Positions 24,181 through 36,662 of a stretch of 64,000 bases of DNA are shown piece after piece; positions within the stretch are counted from its first letter, which is position 1; the number at the start of each line of letters is the position of its first letter. This stretch comes from Haematobia irritans (lineage: Eukaryota; Arthropoda; Insecta; Diptera; Muscidae): positions 83,887,983-83,951,982 of the forward strand of contig NC_134398.1 in the NCBI RefSeq assembly GCF_050003625.1, given 5' to 3'. Made by a program: the position numbers and the translations under genes. The notes below the pieces were generated by a model. The model saw only the letters and a program-made list of their open reading frames with translations, had not been told where the DNA came from and did not search any database.

Positions 24181-25600
24181 TTACCTATTATTATAAACTA
24201 TTTGGAGCAAATTAAGTTATTTGTCTAAAATTTTCCATTTTTTTATTTTTATTTGACAAAACACTACCCTAAAATGCAACGCAAAACCCATGTGGTTTTT
24301 AATACTTCTTTGTGCAACGAAGTTCGTGATCAAGTGGAAGAAATAAAAAAATGGAAAATTTTAGACAAATAGCCAAATAGTTTATAAAAATAGGTAAGTG
24401 AAAATAAAAAATGAAATAAAACTTTAAGGAAGTCACTAAATGTATATCTCTTTGCAGAAAACTACAATTATGGATTGTACGTTCTTGAAATCATTAAAAA
24501 GCTGACCGATGAAAAAATGGTGGACAATTAACTGGAACTGCTTCAAATAGTTTATAATAATTGGTACGTCAATATGAAAAATTAAATCAACACTTTAGAG
24601 AAGTCACTAAATTTAAATCTCTTTGCAGAAAACTAAAATCTTTGGATGCTACATTCTTGCAAACAATAAGAAGCTGACCAATGAAAAATGAGTGGCTTAT
24701 CGACAAGAAAAAGTTTCCAGAAACATTACAAGTGCAACCAATTAAAATTGTTAAAACAACAAATTGTTGAAATCAACAACTTCTGGATGAAAATGTGCAT
24801 CACATCGTCAGTTTAATTCATATGCTATTATCAGTTTAAAATGGATATTTTGTGAATTCCTTCTGCTGGAAATCAATTCTAACACGCGGTCCAGTACGTT
24901 CCTAATTTAAAATTGCCCGCATGTTAATAAATTGTAATGCTGTTTTATGACACCAAAAGGAAAGAAAACGAATTATCAATGCAAAAGTGTTTACTAATAA
25001 TGTTTAAGATATTTAAAGTTTTGTTGTTTGTTTTTTTTTTTTTGTTCTTATTTGTTGATATGTTTAATAAGATTATTATTTATCAATTGGTATTGTAGTG
25101 TATTATGTAGTGTAGTGTATTATGTAGTGTAGTGTATTATTATATATTTTATTTTGATGAAAATGAATAAATTATACAAAATTCATAGAATTTGGGCTTT
25201 GACTTTCAATTTGAAGTGGGGATATCATTCATACAAATTGAGGTTGAAAAGTATTTGCAACGATATTAATTTTGAATTTGACTCGCATCGAAAATTGTTT
25301 GACAAATTATTGAGTAGCGGTGCATTTCAATTTGAGGATAACACTTGAGATATTATTGCTAATGTGTTGAATTTCACTGTTGAGGGTAATGTCTGTTTTT
25401 TGTTGAGAACGCGATTTTCTCAACAATTTCTCAACTTGAATATTACCCTAATCCTTTGAAAAAATGTTTGAAAAATTGTTGAAATTTAGCATTTTGCAAA
25501 CGTTTGTGTTTATTGGGCGTATACTCAAAAGCATGTAGATTTCTCATGATTTTGCCACAGGGACCACGATAGGTAACGACTTTTTTTATTTTCTGTCTAA

Positions 25601-25834
25601 AGGTGGGTACTATGTTCGGTTTTCGAGTTGAAAATCACTTTATTTTCGCGATTACTTTTCCTGAAATAATCAAAATTATAAATTAAAACCAAAATATTCC
25701 TGTAAAGTCTTGCCGAAATCTAGGGGAACAAGAAACCGCGCATCAATTGAATTAATTTATCTGCTTCATATTGAACTGTTTTATAAAAGTAACCGCGAAA
25801 ATTTCAACTCGAAAAGCGAACATAGTACTTACCT
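25601..25834 (+). mobile_element. J-type Harbinger-like MITE
   Basis: 234 bp beginning AGGTGGGTACTATGTTCGG and ending with the reverse complement of AGGTAAGTACTATGTTCG. TAA at 25598-25600 and 25835-25837. The TIR is clearly related to D, E and I. Confidence 0.88.
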
Positions 25835-25837
25835 TAA

Positions 25838-26721
25838 GGATAAATCGTTCCCAGCCGGGGAGAAAAGGCTTCGATAGGAGACTGTATGCATTCGAATTGT
25901 ATGTAATTTGGAATAGACATGCAGGTGAACATTTGTGGGGTTTGTATTTGCTTGGGGGCAAATTACGTTTGGCGGTATAGTAAACAACCTGAAAGTGAAA
26001 AAAAAAACAAATACAATTTCCCCTTCAATTCAATTCAATTTTCCCCCTTTTTTATTTCTCAAAGGTGATATCTGGTGGGTATGGTACTAGCATTGCATAA
26101 AGCAACAGTGCAACTGACGACACGAAAGTGATGAGTCTTTTCCTCCTTTGTATCCTGATAATAACTACAACGAAAATTTATGAGGATTATGCGGAACATA
26201 ACTAACTCATGCTGGTACATAGACAAGATCCAGAACGGAAATGGAAATTAACGTATTAATTGATTTACAATAAAGAAATAAATAAAATAATTCAATAGGT
26301 ATTATAGTTTACGATGTCGTTTCATGTTTTTGTTCCATGGACTGGGTACTTTACCATATTTAGGCGTCATCATCCAAATTTCCGAGGTATATTTTAATTA
26401 TATTCTAACGGTCTTTTGATCAATAAAAATAATTTGTAGACCTGAAATTAATTAATTAATTGTTTGAAAAACATTTAAATTTTAGAATTTTTCAAGCGGT
26501 TGTGTTTATTGGGATTGTATTTAAGATATTGAGTACTCATTTAATTGTAACGAGTACTCAAAAAATTAGTCAGTAACGAGTACTAGTAATCAAATACTCG
26601 TTACTTTCCCAACACTATTCGGAGCGGATTTGATTTTTTCCTCAATCAGTTCGTTCCCCTCATCGCATCGCAAATACCCCTGGCCTGATACTTCGAAACG
26701 CGTAAAAACATATCGATCGAA
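25838..26721. other. Intergenic DNA and OTUB1 5' region
   Basis: No repeat ends are seen apart from the J MITE to its left. The last 120 bp is less AT-rich and should contain the transcription start of the downstream gene. TATCGATC at 26711-26718 resembles the DREF site TATCGATA at seven of eight positions, ten bases before the start codon. Confidence 0.4.
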
Positions 26722-27794
26722 ATGGAAAAGGAACAGAATGATAATAATAGAGACGAGTTAATTCTGCAGCAGCAAAGGGATATTGAGAAAGAGGTACTGT
26801 GTAAATTTCACTTTACCCAAAAATTTTATTGAATGCTTGCCATAATGAATCCCGTGTTTTTACCGCTTGCTGTTATACCGCGTACAGTGACAAAAAAACC
26901 TGATTGATATTGACATTATTTTTCTGATTGATATTGACATTATTTTCAATTAAGATTGTTATATCGCAGCCTTGGTTTTTTATGTTGTAGATGTGGTTTA
27001 AATATCTTTTATTCATGCATCCTTAGATAAGTGACTCCATTCCGTTGGTCAGCGAAAAGTTGCCAGTAAGCTGTTTAAACGCTGAATATTTGGGAGATGC
27101 GATTTTCACTTCAAAAATTGGAGACTTATCCGCCAAATATTCGTATATGAGGCGTACTCGACCAGATGGGAATTGTTTTTTCAGGGCTTTTGCTTATGCC
27201 TATCTGGAACATTTGATCTCGAACAAAGAAGACTACGAACAATTTCGTCAGTTGGGAGAAAGCTCTAAGAATAAATTAGTTCAACTTGGATTTCCCAGTT
27301 TTACTTTAGAAGATTTCCATGAAACAGTAAGCAATTCCATACATCATTGTTTCTATTTTTATGGATCGTATTTTATATTCCAGTTTATGGAGGTTGTTAA
27401 ACGGGTCGACCCATCTACGTCCACTCCCGATTTACTAAGTGAGCAATTACATACTGTTTTCAATGACCAAGGATATTCTGACTATGTCGTCGTATATCTG
27501 AGGTTACTTACGTCAGGGAAACTTCAAGAGGAAGCAGACTTCTATCAAAACTTTATAGAAGGAAATTTTACAATTGAAGAGTTTCGGCACCAAGAAGTTG
27601 AGCCCATGTACAAGGAATCGGATCATATTCATATAATAGCGTTGTGTTCTGCCATTGGTGTTGGTGTACGTGTGGAGTACATGGACAGAGGAGAGGGAGG
27701 TACAGTGAAAGCACATGATTTTCCAGAAGGCCAAACACCAAAAGTATATTTAATTTATAGACCTGGTCACTATGATATTTTGTATCCAAAATAA
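26722..27794 (+). CDS. Otub1: OTUB1-type ubiquitin thioesterase (otubain)
   Basis: Three coding exons: 26722-26793, 27027-27326 and 27384-27794, 260 residues in total. Exon 1 starts MEKEQNDNNRDE and ends QQQRDIEKE. Exon 2 gives IPLVSEKLPV and TRPDGNCFFRAF, with catalytic D71 and C74. Exon 3 carries FNDQGYSDYVVVYLRLLTSG, the EVEPMYKESDHIHIIAL block and YRPGHYDILY with H253 and D255. Order, length and motifs match the otubain-1 family (C65 peptidases). Otubain-1 cleaves K48-linked ubiquitin chains and blocks E2 enzymes such as UBC13. Intron 1 is 233 bp. Intron 2 (27327-27383) is only 57 bp, a multiple of three and free of stops, so an unspliced reading would insert 19 residues; conservation shows it is an intron. 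No damage seen. Confidence 0.95.
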
Positions 27795-28432
27795 AATAAC
27801 AATCTGTATTGACTTGTGGGTTATCAAATTAATTAAATTCAAGGCCCATGAAGAAGAGAAACAACTATGATTAATCACAATGAACCAGTATGGTATGAAA
27901 GCAATTCCTTTCTAGGAATTGGTGTTATCTTCTATAACCTAACCTAAGGCTCATGGTTCAACTACAAAACATGGTATGTTGCAACAAGATTAGCTGACAG
28001 TGGTTAACCTAATCTAAAAAACAGGAACACACAAATCCTATTGCCACAAATCCCATTTAACTATGTCCATCTTTCTGTCCTTAGGCCCATAAAGTTAAAT
28101 TTGCTACCGATTTAAGGTAATGAGATTTCCCGATTTGAGGTAATGAAAGCATAAAACCTAATCACATATACGCAAAATTTAGTTTACATCGGTCCAATAT
28201 AAACTGAAAATAATATAGTCGTAAGGCTAAATATTTCTTTTTCTTAAATACGATTTTTTTGCTTAGCATAGAAGACGTATTTATCTGTTTTTTTTTTTCT
28301 TTGAATTTGTTTCTTGATTACTTTTACCGCCACCACTGTTTATTTACATTTTCTGATTATTTAATTATTTGACATTTTTCCATTTACTATTCTTATTGAT
28401 CTCTTTTAATTACTCTCTTTCGTAACCCTTTA
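27795..28432. other. Downstream flank of OTUB1; no gene seen
   Basis: AT-rich, with scattered aacctaac motifs that are not in tandem. It should hold the OTUB1 3' UTR. I see no other gene. Confidence 0.45.
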
Positions 28433-28664
28433 AGGTGGGTATTAAGTTCGAGTTTAGCCGCTAATTTTCACTAAAGTGAAAACTAAATGAGTAAAAAACG
28501 TCATAAAATTATACATATTTGTCGCAGATTTCATTATAACTTGATGGGGAATATCCCAAAGCAAATTTTCACAAAATTTATATTCATTAAAATGGATTAT
28601 TAAAGAAAAGTAATCGTGAAAACATGACGATTTTAGCGGCTAAACTCGAACTTAATACCCACCT
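28433..28664 (+). mobile_element. I-type MITE, copy 3
   Basis: 232 bp with perfect-looking ends AGGTGGGTATTAAGTTCGAG on both sides (inverted). TTA at 28430-28432 and 28665-28667. This uninterrupted copy serves as the reference for I2. Confidence 0.92.
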
Positions 28665-29137
28665 TTAGTTATTGTCAATTTGACCATTGTATGTACATAC
28701 ATATATGTGCATATTTGTATGTAATCTTTCTACTTGTTTACATTTCGGAATAACAATATCCACGAAAGAAAAGTCAGTTCAAGTTTTTAACCGGAGCGAT
28801 CAAATTGTTTTTAAAGTTTTTTCTTCCCGTACCGAATAAACGAATTAATGAATAAACGCTATAAATTACAGATAACTAAAATAATTTGTGTCTCCGTGAA
28901 CTCACCAATCACAAAGCTAAAAAGTATTCAAAAATAGGTGTATTTTAATTAGGGCTGTCATTTGGGATCGATTTTCATAATTTTTTTTCGGTATAGGTTG
29001 GTATTACAACCTATTTCTGATATCCGAATTCTGCTGTTCGTTCGCATACAAAACGAAAATCAGCTGATTTCGGTTTCTCTAAGCTCTATCTAAACGACAA
29101 GTGAGACGAAAATCAATGCGAACGAAAACGTAACGTT

Positions 29138-30545
29138 CCCAATAAACACAGTATGAGCGTTTTTCAAATGCAACAACTTTTCAGTTTGAGGGTAAATATA
29201 ATTTTCAACATAAATTCAACATGACTTGAAATAGCTCATCTTCAATACATCTTCAAATTGTTTGCGAATTACTTCCAATTTGCCAAAATGTTGACGAAAT
29301 CTTTGAAAAGGTGTTGAAGATAATATGAGAAAACTTTGACAAAACACTACCCTAAAATGCAACGAAAAAACCATGTGGTTTTCAATACTTATTTGTGCAA
29401 CGAAGTTCGTGGTCAATTGCAAGAAATGAAAAAAATGGAAAATTTTAGACAAATAACCAAATAGTTTATAAAAATAGGTAAGTGAAAATAAAAAATGAAA
29501 TAAAACTTTAAGAAAGTCACTAAATGTATATCTCTTTGTAGAAAACTAAAATTATGGATTCTACGTTCTTGAAAACAATAAATAGCTGACTAATGAAAAA
29601 ATGGTGGACTGGAACTGCTTCAAATAGTTTATAATAATTGGTACGTCAATATGAAAAATTAAATCAGCACTTTAAAGAAGTCACTAAATTTATATCTCTT
29701 TGCAGAAAACTAAAATCTTTGGATGCTACATTCTTGCAAACAATAAAAAGCTGACCAATGAAAAATGAGTGGCTTATCGACAAGAAAAAGTTTCCAGAAA
29801 CATTACAAGTGCAACCAATTAAAATTGTTAAAAACAACAAATTGTTGAAATCAACAACTTCTGGATGAAAATGTGCATCACATCGTCAGTTTAATTCATA
29901 TGCTATTATCAGTTTAAAATGGATATTTTGTGAATTCGTTCTGCTGGAAATCAATTCTAACACGCGGTCCAGTACGTTCCTAATTTAAAATTGCCCGCAT
30001 GTTAATAAATTGTAATGCTGTTTTATGACACCAAAAGGAAGGAAAACGAATTATCAATGCAAAAGTGTTTACTAATAATGTTTAAGATATTTAAAGTTTT
30101 GTTGTTTGTTTTTTTTTTGTTCTTATTTGTTGATATGTTTAATAAGATTATTATTTATCAATTGGTATTGTAGTGTATTATGTAGTGTAGTGTATTAAAT
30201 TATACAAAATTCATAAGATTTTGGCTTTGACTTTCAATTTGAAGTGGGGATATCATTCATACAAATTTAGGTTGAAAAGTATTTGCAACGATGTTAATTT
30301 TGAATTTGACTCGCATCGAAAATTGTTTGACAAATTATTGAGTAGCGATGCATTTCAATTTGAGGACAACACTTGAGATATTATTGCCAATGTGTTGAAT
30401 TTCACTGTTGAGGGTAATGTCTGTTTTTTGTTGAGAACGCGATTTTCTCAACAATTTCTCAACTTGAATATTACCCTAATCCTTTGAAAAAATGTTTGAA
30501 AAATTGTTGAAATTTAGCATTTTTCAAACGTTTGTGTTTATTGGG
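29138..30545 (+). mobile_element. A element copy 3 (compact, 1,408 bp)
   Basis: CCCAATAAACACA to TGTGTTTATTGGG, flanked by TT on both sides. It appears identical to the copy at 35067-36474. Inside are a small ATG frame (MQRKNHVVFNTYLCNEVR, about 29358) and two intron-like modules: GGTAAGTG to TTTGTAG, then GGTACGTC to TTTGCAG. Each is followed by an aaaactaaaat stretch. No transposase is recognisable. Confidence 0.85.
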
Positions 30546-30639
30546 TTACCACTAAAATTGGGTTTCTCTAACTCCATCCCAATAAACACAGGATGAGCGT
30601 TTTTCAAATGCAACACCTCGCCACAGTTGGTAGAATTCT

Positions 30640-30950
30640 ACCCAAATTAGTAATCTTTTTTGTTAAATCTCTATAAAAATAAAATTTTGGAAAAAGTTTC
30701 TATAAACAAATTTTTGTGAGAAATTTTTCTATAGAAAGAAAATTTTGACAATAAATTCTATAGAAATACAATTTTGAGAAAAAATTCAACAGAAATAAAA
30801 TTTTGAGAAAATTTTTTATAGAAATAATATTCTGAAAAAAAATTCTATAGAAATACAGTTTTGATAAAATGTTCTATAGAAATAAAATGTTGACAAAATT
30901 TTCTACAGGAATAAAGTTTACCACACATTGTTAAAGATCAAGCCTTGCCG
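30640..30950. repeat. Tandem atagaaataaaattttgac repeat
   Basis: Degenerate copies of a roughly 30-bp unit, tctatagaaataaaattttg. The same unit appears reversed at 40370-40960 inside the P repeat, so this is probably a fragment of a related element. Confidence 0.75.
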
Positions 30951-30999
30951 GCTTCTAATTTCCTCTTCTAGAGCCACCAAAATGTAAAAATTATTACAA

Positions 31000-32446
31000 A
31001 TTGTGTTGAGTGAAAATGTCCTAGATGTCGAAGACGCTAAATATTAGAAAAACCATACATATAGGGAATTTCCCCTACTTCTAGCGACACTGGCTGTGTT
31101 GATATTGCACCTACGGAGTTAGTATGCCACTAATATTGAGCCCATTATTAAAAAAGAGAAAATCTTTAAATTAGTGTGGGTAATAAATACAAATTTGTAA
31201 AAATCGAGCAATATTCTTATGTAAGAGCTACAAGTACGTATAAGTACGATCGGCTTGTACATCAAAATTTTAAATTTGAGTAACATTGGTTAATAAATAA
31301 GAGTACTATGGCCAAATTTGGGAAAATCGAGCGATGCATATATATGGAAGCTATATCTAAATTTGAACCAATTTTCATAATATTTTGCGGGTTTGATTAA
31401 TACCACAAAAGGTTACCTTGTGCAAGATTTGAGTAAGATCAGTTAAGAAATGAGGCCTGTATGTTCAAACATAAGGTTATAAGGGCGAATTTTTCAAAAT
31501 CGGGCGATACATATATGGGAGCTATATCTACATCTGAACCGATTTCGATGAAATTTTGCACATATAGTTAGTACTATAGAGGACTGGATCTAGCCAACTT
31601 TTAGTAAGATCGGTTAATAAATAAGGGTTCTATGGCCAAATTTGGGAAAATCGGGCTATACATATATATGGGAGCTATATCTAAATCTGAACCGATTTCG
31701 ATGATTTTTTGCACATATAGTAAGTGCTATAGAAGACTACATTTAGCCAAATTTAGGTAAGATCGGTTGATAAATAAAGGTTTTATGACCAAATTTAGAA
31801 AAATCGGGCGGTACATATATATGGGAGCTATAGCTAAATCTGAACTGATTTCGATGATTTTGTGCACATATAGTTAGTGCTATAGAAGATTATATTTAGC
31901 CAACTTTGAGTAAGATCGGTTGATAAATAAAGGTTTTGTGGCCAAATTTGGGAAAATCGGGCGATACATATATATGAGAGCTATATCTAAATCTGAACCG
32001 ATTTGAATGAAATTTTGCAGACTTGAAGGGCGATGAAAAAGATTACTATGTGCAAAATTTGGTGACGATCCGTTTGAAAAAACGCGCAACGTGACCCCAT
32101 TTGTCGAAATCGGGCGATACATATATATGGGAGCTATATCTAAATTTGATCCGATTTCTTCCAAATTCAATAGTCCTTGTGCCCAAAAAACACCCTGTAC
32201 CAAATTTCATCAAAATCGGTTAATAATTGCGACCGGAATCCTGTGAACAACAAATACATGGACAGACGGACGGACGGACGGACACCAAGCGCTAGATCGA
32301 CTCAGGAGGTGATTCTGAGTCGATGGGGTCTAAATCATATAATCAAATATTTTATGGGGTCTAAAATCAATATTTCTGGTATGCACATTTTTTGGCCGAT
32401 CAAACTTATTATACCCTGACCACTATGTGGTTTAGGGTATAATAAC
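31000..32446 (-). mobile_element. F-family repeat (F4) with 153-bp modules
   Basis: Several modules contain gggagctatatctaaatctg. The landmark gggagcta recurs at 31517, 31670 and 31823, exactly 153 bp apart. The end has a gacagacggacggacgg block and ttattataccctgaccacta / gtggtttagggtataat. It is inserted in A4. Open frames across it simply follow the repeat. Confidence 0.8.
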
Positions 32447-33059
32447 GATGGCACTTTAAAACCTTTTTAAGTTTGAGGGTAAATATCATTTTCAACATAA
32501 ATTCAACTTGACTTGAAAAAGCTCATCTTCAATTCATCTTCAAATTGTTTGCGAATTACAACCAATTTGGCAAAATGTTGACGAAAACTTTGAAAATGTG
32601 TTGAAGATAATTGGAGAAAACTTTGACAAAACACTACCCTGAAATGCAACGAAAAAACCACATGGTTTTCAATACTACTTTGGACAACAAAGTGGAAGAA
32701 ATACAAAAATGTGGAAATTTTTTAATAATCAATTGAAATTGCTTATAATAATTGGTAAGTAAAACTAAAACACGAAATGAAAACTTTAAGGAAGTCACTA
32801 AACTCAAATCTCTTTGCAGACAACTAAAATATTTGGATGCTGATTCTTGGACACATTAAGAGGCTGGCCGATGAAAAATGGTAGTGGATTATCGAGAAGA
32901 GAAAGTTTCCATAAATCAAAGTGCAACCAAAAAAACTTGGTATTTATGCTTTTCCATATCAACAACTACTGGATGATAATTCGCATCACATCGATAGTTT
33001 AATTTATATCGCATCATCGGTTTAATTTGTTATTTTGTGAATTGAAATTGCTGGAAATT

Positions 33060-33851
33060 TATTCCAATTATCTGGCCATCAAGTTCCTGAAAATTGCCAG
33101 TATTTTAATAACAACAATTTTGTAATACCAACGTTCTTGAGGAAATCACGAAGTACCTGGTCAGTTGGAAGAAATACAAATTGGTAAGTCAAAATAAAAA
33201 GTGAAATGAAAACATAATGGAAATCACAAAACTCGATTGTTTTGCAGAAAACTAAAATCATTGAATGGTATATTCTTGGAAGATGTTGGCCGATGAAAAA
33301 CCGATGAAGGAAACAACAAAGAAAAGTTTTCAGAAAACTTACAAAGTGCAACCAACTAAAACAAAGTGCAACAATTCCTATATCAAGAACTTCTGGATGA
33401 AAATGTGCATCATCGGTTTAATTTGTTATTTTGTGAATTGAAATTGCTGGAAATTTATTCCAATTATCTGGTCATCAAGTTCCTGAAAATTGCCAGTATT
33501 TTAATAACAACAATTTTGTAACACCAACGTTCTTGAGGAAATCACGAAGTACGTGGTCAGTTGGAAGAAATACAAATTGGTAAGTCAAAATAAAAAGTGA
33601 AATGAAAACATAATGGAAATCACAAAACTCGATTGTTTTGCAGAAAACTAAAATCATTGAATGGTATATTCTTGGAAGATGTTGGCCGATGAAAAACCGA
33701 TGAAGGAAACAACAAAGAAAAGTTTTCAGAAAACTTACAAAGTGCAACCAATTAAAACAAAGTGCAACAATTCCTATATCAAGAACTTCTGGATGAAAAT
33801 GTGCATTACATCAATTTACATCCCATCATCAGTTTGATATTTTGTGATTTC
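33060..33851. repeat. 396-bp tandem duplication inside A4
   Basis: The segment from about 33060 repeats at an offset of 396 bp with very few changes (ctggccatcaag against ctggtcatcaag; acctggtcag against acgtggtcag). Each unit contains an intron-like module from ttggtaagtcaa to tgttttgcag. The duplication therefore doubles an exon-intron-like block. Confidence 0.88.
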
Positions 33852-34831
33852 CTCTTGCTGGAATCTATTCTAACACACAAGCCAGCAAGTTCCTCGATAG
33901 TAATTATTTCAAATTGCCAGCATATTAATGACACCAACATTATGGAGGAAATGGAATTATACATGTAAAAATGTTTAAGATATTTAAAGTTGTATTCATA
34001 GTTTTATTTATTAATACGTTTAATAAGATAATTACATTTTGATTGGTATAATATTATTATTTCCATATATTATTAATGTTATTTTTAAGATTCTTATATT
34101 TGTTAACGAAAAAATAATAAAATTTACAAAATCCCTAGAAATTTAGTATTGACTTTCAGTTAGAACTAGGATTGACTTTCATACAAATTGTGGTTTGAAA
34201 GTATTCGCAACAATGCTAGTTTTTTATTTTTCTCATATTGAAAACTGTTTGAGAAATTATTGAGTAGCGATGCATTTCAATTTGAGGATTACAATTGAGA
34301 AATTATTGCTATTGTGTTGAATTTTACTGTTGAGGGTAATGTCTGTTTTTTGTTGAGAACTCGATTTTCTCAACAATTTCTCAACTTGAATATTACCCTA
34401 ATCCTTTGAAAAAATGTTTGAAAAATTATTGAATTTTAGTATTTTTCAAACGTTTGTGTTTATTGGGATTCGTTCGCATTTTGTCGAACAGAAATGTCAA
34501 ATCCACTCACTTTGCACAAACCTTTCGTTTTGTGGAAAAAGGCATTCATAAATAGAGAAAAACTAATTATTACGTTTTTTAATAAATTGATTAACTCTTT
34601 TTGGTGCAAATATGTGATAAAAGTGGTTTATATCGATATATTTCTCTTTATAACTATCATATATACCGTTTAAAGGAAATTCTAAAAACAAACGCATACA
34701 TTTGGAATGAAACACTCATTAAGAGGAAAACCGAAACCTAATTATTGCAGATATATAGAAATACAAATACATATTTCTCTACGAGGGCTAATTTCTTAAA
34801 AAAAATATTGAGCTAAACCAAATATCAACAA

Positions 34832-36660
34832 TAGGGCTGTTTTCTTTTTGCACTGTATGCAACATTTGTATGAGCTATCCAGAACATCGTTGCACTGGTG
34901 TTCTATCCAGAACATCTCATCAGTGCAAGTCGCGCCGATCTTGCCAGATTGTGTTTTGATAAAGTGACGCTTCATCGATTCACAATAGCACTTTATTGTG
35001 ACTAATTTATCGAAAAACATGAAATTCAAAGTGGTATAGTGTCATTAATAATCGCAGCAGTAAATACCCAATAAACACAGTATGAGCGTTTTTCAAATGC
35101 AACAACTTTTCAGTTTGAGGGTAAATATAATTTTCAACATAAATTCAACATGACTTGAAATAGCTCATCTTCAATACATCTTCAAATTGTTTGCGAATTA
35201 CTTCCAATTTGCCAAAATGTTGACGAAATCTTTGAAAAGGTGTTGAAGATAATATGAGAAAACTTTGACAAAACACTACCCTAAAATGCAACGAAAAAAC
35301 CATGTGGTTTTCAATACTTATTTGTGCAACGAAGTTCGTGGTCAATTGCAAGAAATGAAAAAAATGGAAAATTTTAGACAAATAACCAAATAGTTTATAA
35401 AAATAGGTAAGTGAAAATAAAAAATGAAATAAAACTTTAAGAAAGTCACTAAATGTATATCTCTTTGTAGAAAACTAAAATTATGGATTCTACGTTCTTG
35501 AAAACAATAAATAGCTGACTAATGAAAAAATGGTGGACTGGAACTGCTTCAAATAGTTTATAATAATTGGTACGTCAATATGAAAAATTAAATCAGCACT
35601 TTAAAGAAGTCACTAAATTTATATCTCTTTGCAGAAAACTAAAATCTTTGGATGCTACATTCTTGCAAACAATAAAAAGCTGACCAATGAAAAATGAGTG
35701 GCTTATCGACAAGAAAAAGTTTCCAGAAACATTACAAGTGCAACCAATTAAAATTGTTAAAAACAACAAATTGTTGAAATCAACAACTTCTGGATGAAAA
35801 TGTGCATCACATCGTCAGTTTAATTCATATGCTATTATCAGTTTAAAATGGATATTTTGTGAATTCGTTCTGCTGGAAATCAATTCTAACACGCGGTCCA
35901 GTACGTTCCTAATTTAAAATTGCCCGCATGTTAATAAATTGTAATGCTGTTTTATGACACCAAAAGGAAGGAAAACGAATTATCAATGCAAAAGTGTTTA
36001 CTAATAATGTTTAAGATATTTAAAGTTTTGTTGTTTGTTTTTTTTTTGTTCTTATTTGTTGATATGTTTAATAAGATTATTATTTATCAATTGGTATTGT
36101 AGTGTATTATGTAGTGTAGTGTATTAAATTATACAAAATTCATAAGATTTTGGCTTTGACTTTCAATTTGAAGTGGGGATATCATTCATACAAATTTAGG
36201 TTGAAAAGTATTTGCAACGATGTTAATTTTGAATTTGACTCGCATCGAAAATTGTTTGACAAATTATTGAGTAGCGATGCATTTCAATTTGAGGACAACA
36301 CTTGAGATATTATTGCCAATGTGTTGAATTTCACTGTTGAGGGTAATGTCTGTTTTTTGTTGAGAACGCGATTTTCTCAACAATTTCTCAACTTGAATAT
36401 TACCCTAATCCTTTGAAAAAATGTTTGAAAAATTGTTGAAATTTAGCATTTTTCAAACGTTTGTGTTTATTGGGTATTTATTACTAATTGGAGCATTTCA
36501 TACATTAAAAATGCAAGATTTCACTTCTTTTCTGTGATTGTTTTTGAACAGCTGATGACAGTGTTGCATATTTTTGGAGATGTCCTGGATAAACGAGTAC
36601 TCTGTTTTCTTTTAGTCCTTCACAGCTTAGGGTATCCAGTGCTAAAAGAAAACAGCCCTA
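34832..36660 (-). mobile_element. B element copy 2, holding A5
   Basis: TAGGGCTGTTTTCTTTTTGC at the left and its counterpart ending GAAAACAGCCCTA at the right. Reverse orientation relative to B1. It lacks the C insertion but carries A5 at 35067-36474. It gives the empty site for C1, and B1 gives the empty site for A5. Confidence 0.85.
35067..36474 (+). mobile_element. A element copy 5 (compact, 1,408 bp)
   Basis: Same length as A3 (29138-30545) and seemingly identical to it across the full 1,408 bp. Flanked by TA (35065-35066 and 36475-36476). The uninterrupted target is gcagtaaataattattac in B1, in reverse. Confidence 0.9.
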
Positions 36661-36662
36661 AT

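Larger units (their letters stand above)
22303..25517. mobile_element. A element copy 2, fold-back form
   Basis: The left end is CCCAAGAAACACA (one change in the TIR) and the right end is TGTGTTTATTGGG. Sequence from about 22762 to 24248 is the reverse complement of 24250 to about 24910: both arms carry the same A 3' region, so the copy is a head-to-head inverted duplication. The left arm is interrupted at 22416-22761, by E1 (22968-23399) and by I2 with D inside (23734-24180). A short tandem repeat, tagtgtattatgtagtg, occurs at 25090-25145. Confidence 0.75.
30578..34467 (+). mobile_element. A element copy 4, interrupted and internally duplicated
   Basis: The left end CCCAATAAACACAGGATGAG is at 30578 and the right end TGTGTTTATTGGG ends at 34467, with AT on both sides. 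It is interrupted at about 30619-32450 by repeat sequence including F4. It is more diverged than A3 and A5 and carries a 396-bp tandem duplication at about 33060-33851. Confidence 0.75.

Noticed and set aside
27045..27794. OTUB1 as a single-exon 249-codon gene
   Set aside because: It starts at a TTG, lacks the conserved N-terminus found in an upstream exon, and includes a 57-bp GT-AG interval that breaks otubain homology. The three-exon model is better.
29216..29452. 78-codon minus-strand frame in A3 and A5
   Set aside because: Both copies are identical recent transpositions. The plus strand of the same interval carries the ATG frame and splice-like signals conserved in the older copies, so the minus frame is probably a shadow.
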